DNA of 34,557 nt from positions 1-34,557 of the forward strand of contig NZ_JPGL01000089.1 of NCBI RefSeq assembly GCF_000732615.1, read 5' to 3'. The notes beneath the pieces were generated by a model. The model was not told where the DNA came from and did not search any database. It saw only the letters and a list, made by a program, of their open reading frames with translations. Shown piece by piece: positions 33,654 through 34,557 of this stretch; the stretch's first letter is position 1; every line of letters begins with the position of its first letter. This DNA is from Burkholderia paludis (GTDB lineage Bacteria; Pseudomonadota; Gammaproteobacteria; Burkholderiales; Burkholderiaceae). The position numbers and the translations under genes are program-made.

Positions 33654-34557
33654 ACTGGCCAGCTCGTGCAGATTGAGGGCAATCGCAGGGGGCTGACGGA
33701 CTATCGCTACGATCCGGTCGGTCGGTTGCTCGAGTCGATCGGAGCGGCTGGCAAGGAACGGTTCGGGTTCGATCCGGCGAGCAATATCGTCGACCCGGTG
33801 AGTGGAATGCGTTCAATCGGCTGACGGCAGCGACGGCAGCGACGGTGGAGGAGGTTGGCCGCCGGAGCGAGTCGCGGTACTTCTACGATGCGTTGGGTCG
33901 TCGCATTGCGAAAGAGGTGAACGGCGAGCGCACGGTGTTCGGTTGGGATGGCGAAACGCTGGCGTATGAGAGCGGGGAGCAAGGCAGCGCGCATTACCTG
34001 TACGAGGCGGGGTCGTTCGTGCCGCTGGCGCAGTATGTCGGTGCGGCGGTAGGAGGTGTCGAGACGCCGTCACGCGGGGATGTCGATCGCTATGCGCCGG
34101 AAGACGATCCGCTGCAAAGGATGCCGGAACGGGTTGGTGACGCGCACGCGTTTTATTACCACTGCGACCAGATCGGCACACCGCAATTGCTGACTGACGA
34201 TGATGGCGAGGTGGTGTGGGAGGCGTCGTATCGGGCATGGGGAGAAGCGCGGGAGGTGATCGCGCGGGCGTCGAAGGCAGCGGGGGTCGTGCCGAGGAAT
34301 CCGTTGCGGTTCCAGGGGCAGCAGGTTGATGAGGAGACGGGGCTGCACTATAACCGGTACAGATACTACGATCCGAACAGTGGCCGGTTTATTAGTAAGG
34401 ATCCCATTGGGCTGGTCGGTGGCGTGAATCCGTTCCAGTACGCGCCCAATCCGATATCGTGGATCGATCCATTGGGATTGCACTGCATTCTGGCCGATAC
34501 CGATCTTGTCTGTCGCGGTGGGGCATGTACTGCCGAAAGTTTTCAAACGGGAAGCGG
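33654..34557 (+). pseudogene. Orphan Rhs core 3 with internal deletion and a third toxin tip (runs off the window)
   Basis: The segment starts abruptly at GQLVQIE (33657) and is nearly identical to the full-length rhs at 29,335-29,476. It then jumps at 33,798 to the equivalent of 29,663, a deletion of about 185 bases that shifts the frame (first frame ends at 33,824). The second frame, open from 33,800 to the window end, carries the rest of the core. It includes a 9-base duplication (TAATAATVEE instead of TAATVEE). The core ends WIDPLGL and a new tip begins HCILADTDLVCRGGACTAES, unlike the other tips. The toxin is cut by the window edge, and its immunity gene is not visible. Confidence 0.8.

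Noticed and set aside
1..34557. CRISPR array, rRNA genes or a complete tRNA
   Set aside because: No regularly spaced repeats and no rRNA-like sequence were seen; the tRNA-like stretches lack their 5' parts.

Overview
The window looks like accessory chromosomal DNA of a Burkholderia-type betaproteobacterium. The basis is the GC-rich codon use, the vgrG-Rhs type VI secretion cargo and a FliY-like cystine-binding protein. The genus is an inference, because no rRNA or housekeeping marker is present. Two blocks of different base composition meet near 19,300. The left block (1-19,300) is lower in GC, most clearly over 3,600-15,000, and reads as a defence island. The right block (19,300-34,557) is GC-rich and is a polymorphic-toxin locus.

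Left block. An IS3-family element (1-141, cut by the window edge) has landed in a type I specificity gene and left only the 3' end of hsdS. An intact hsdR follows, overlapping hsdS. Next comes a two-gene Druantia type III cassette, druH (3825-7205) and druE (7213-13464). A scar of an IS21-family element (istB debris and a terminal-repeat-like end, 13,517-13,710) separates it from two single genes. The first (13813-14985) is unrecognised and carries a possible PD-(D/E)xK site. The second (15239-17251) joins a GHKL/Hsp90-type ATPase to a C-terminal PD-(D/E)xK nuclease-like domain, and a perfect CTGT-N8-ACAG LexA box lies upstream. I regard this pair as the best candidate for a poorly described defence function.

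Island edge (17,250-19,300). There is no integrase. There are two tRNA-3'-end-like scars (17,902-17,923 and 19,221-19,257), each followed by a strong terminator hairpin. A tandem pair of 12-bp repeats lies next to the first. Two small minus-strand genes sit between the scars, one of them a secreted protein. This suggests two or more integration events at tRNA-derived att sites.

Right block. A minus-strand orphan Rhs end (20153 to about 21,100) carries a nonsense codon, a papain-like toxin tail and a Cys-rich putative immunity gene. It abuts a broken membrane-protein gene. A complete minus-strand amino-acid (cystine-type) binding protein follows. On the plus strand come vgrG, then a full 1,527-aa Rhs effector with an HNH nuclease tip and its DUF4265 immunity gene. 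After these come two displaced Rhs core segments. The first has its own toxin tip and immunity gene. The second carries an internal deletion and runs off the window with a third tip. The core segments are near copies of each other, so the locus looks like a stock of toxin tips that could be exchanged onto the full-length Rhs by homologous recombination.
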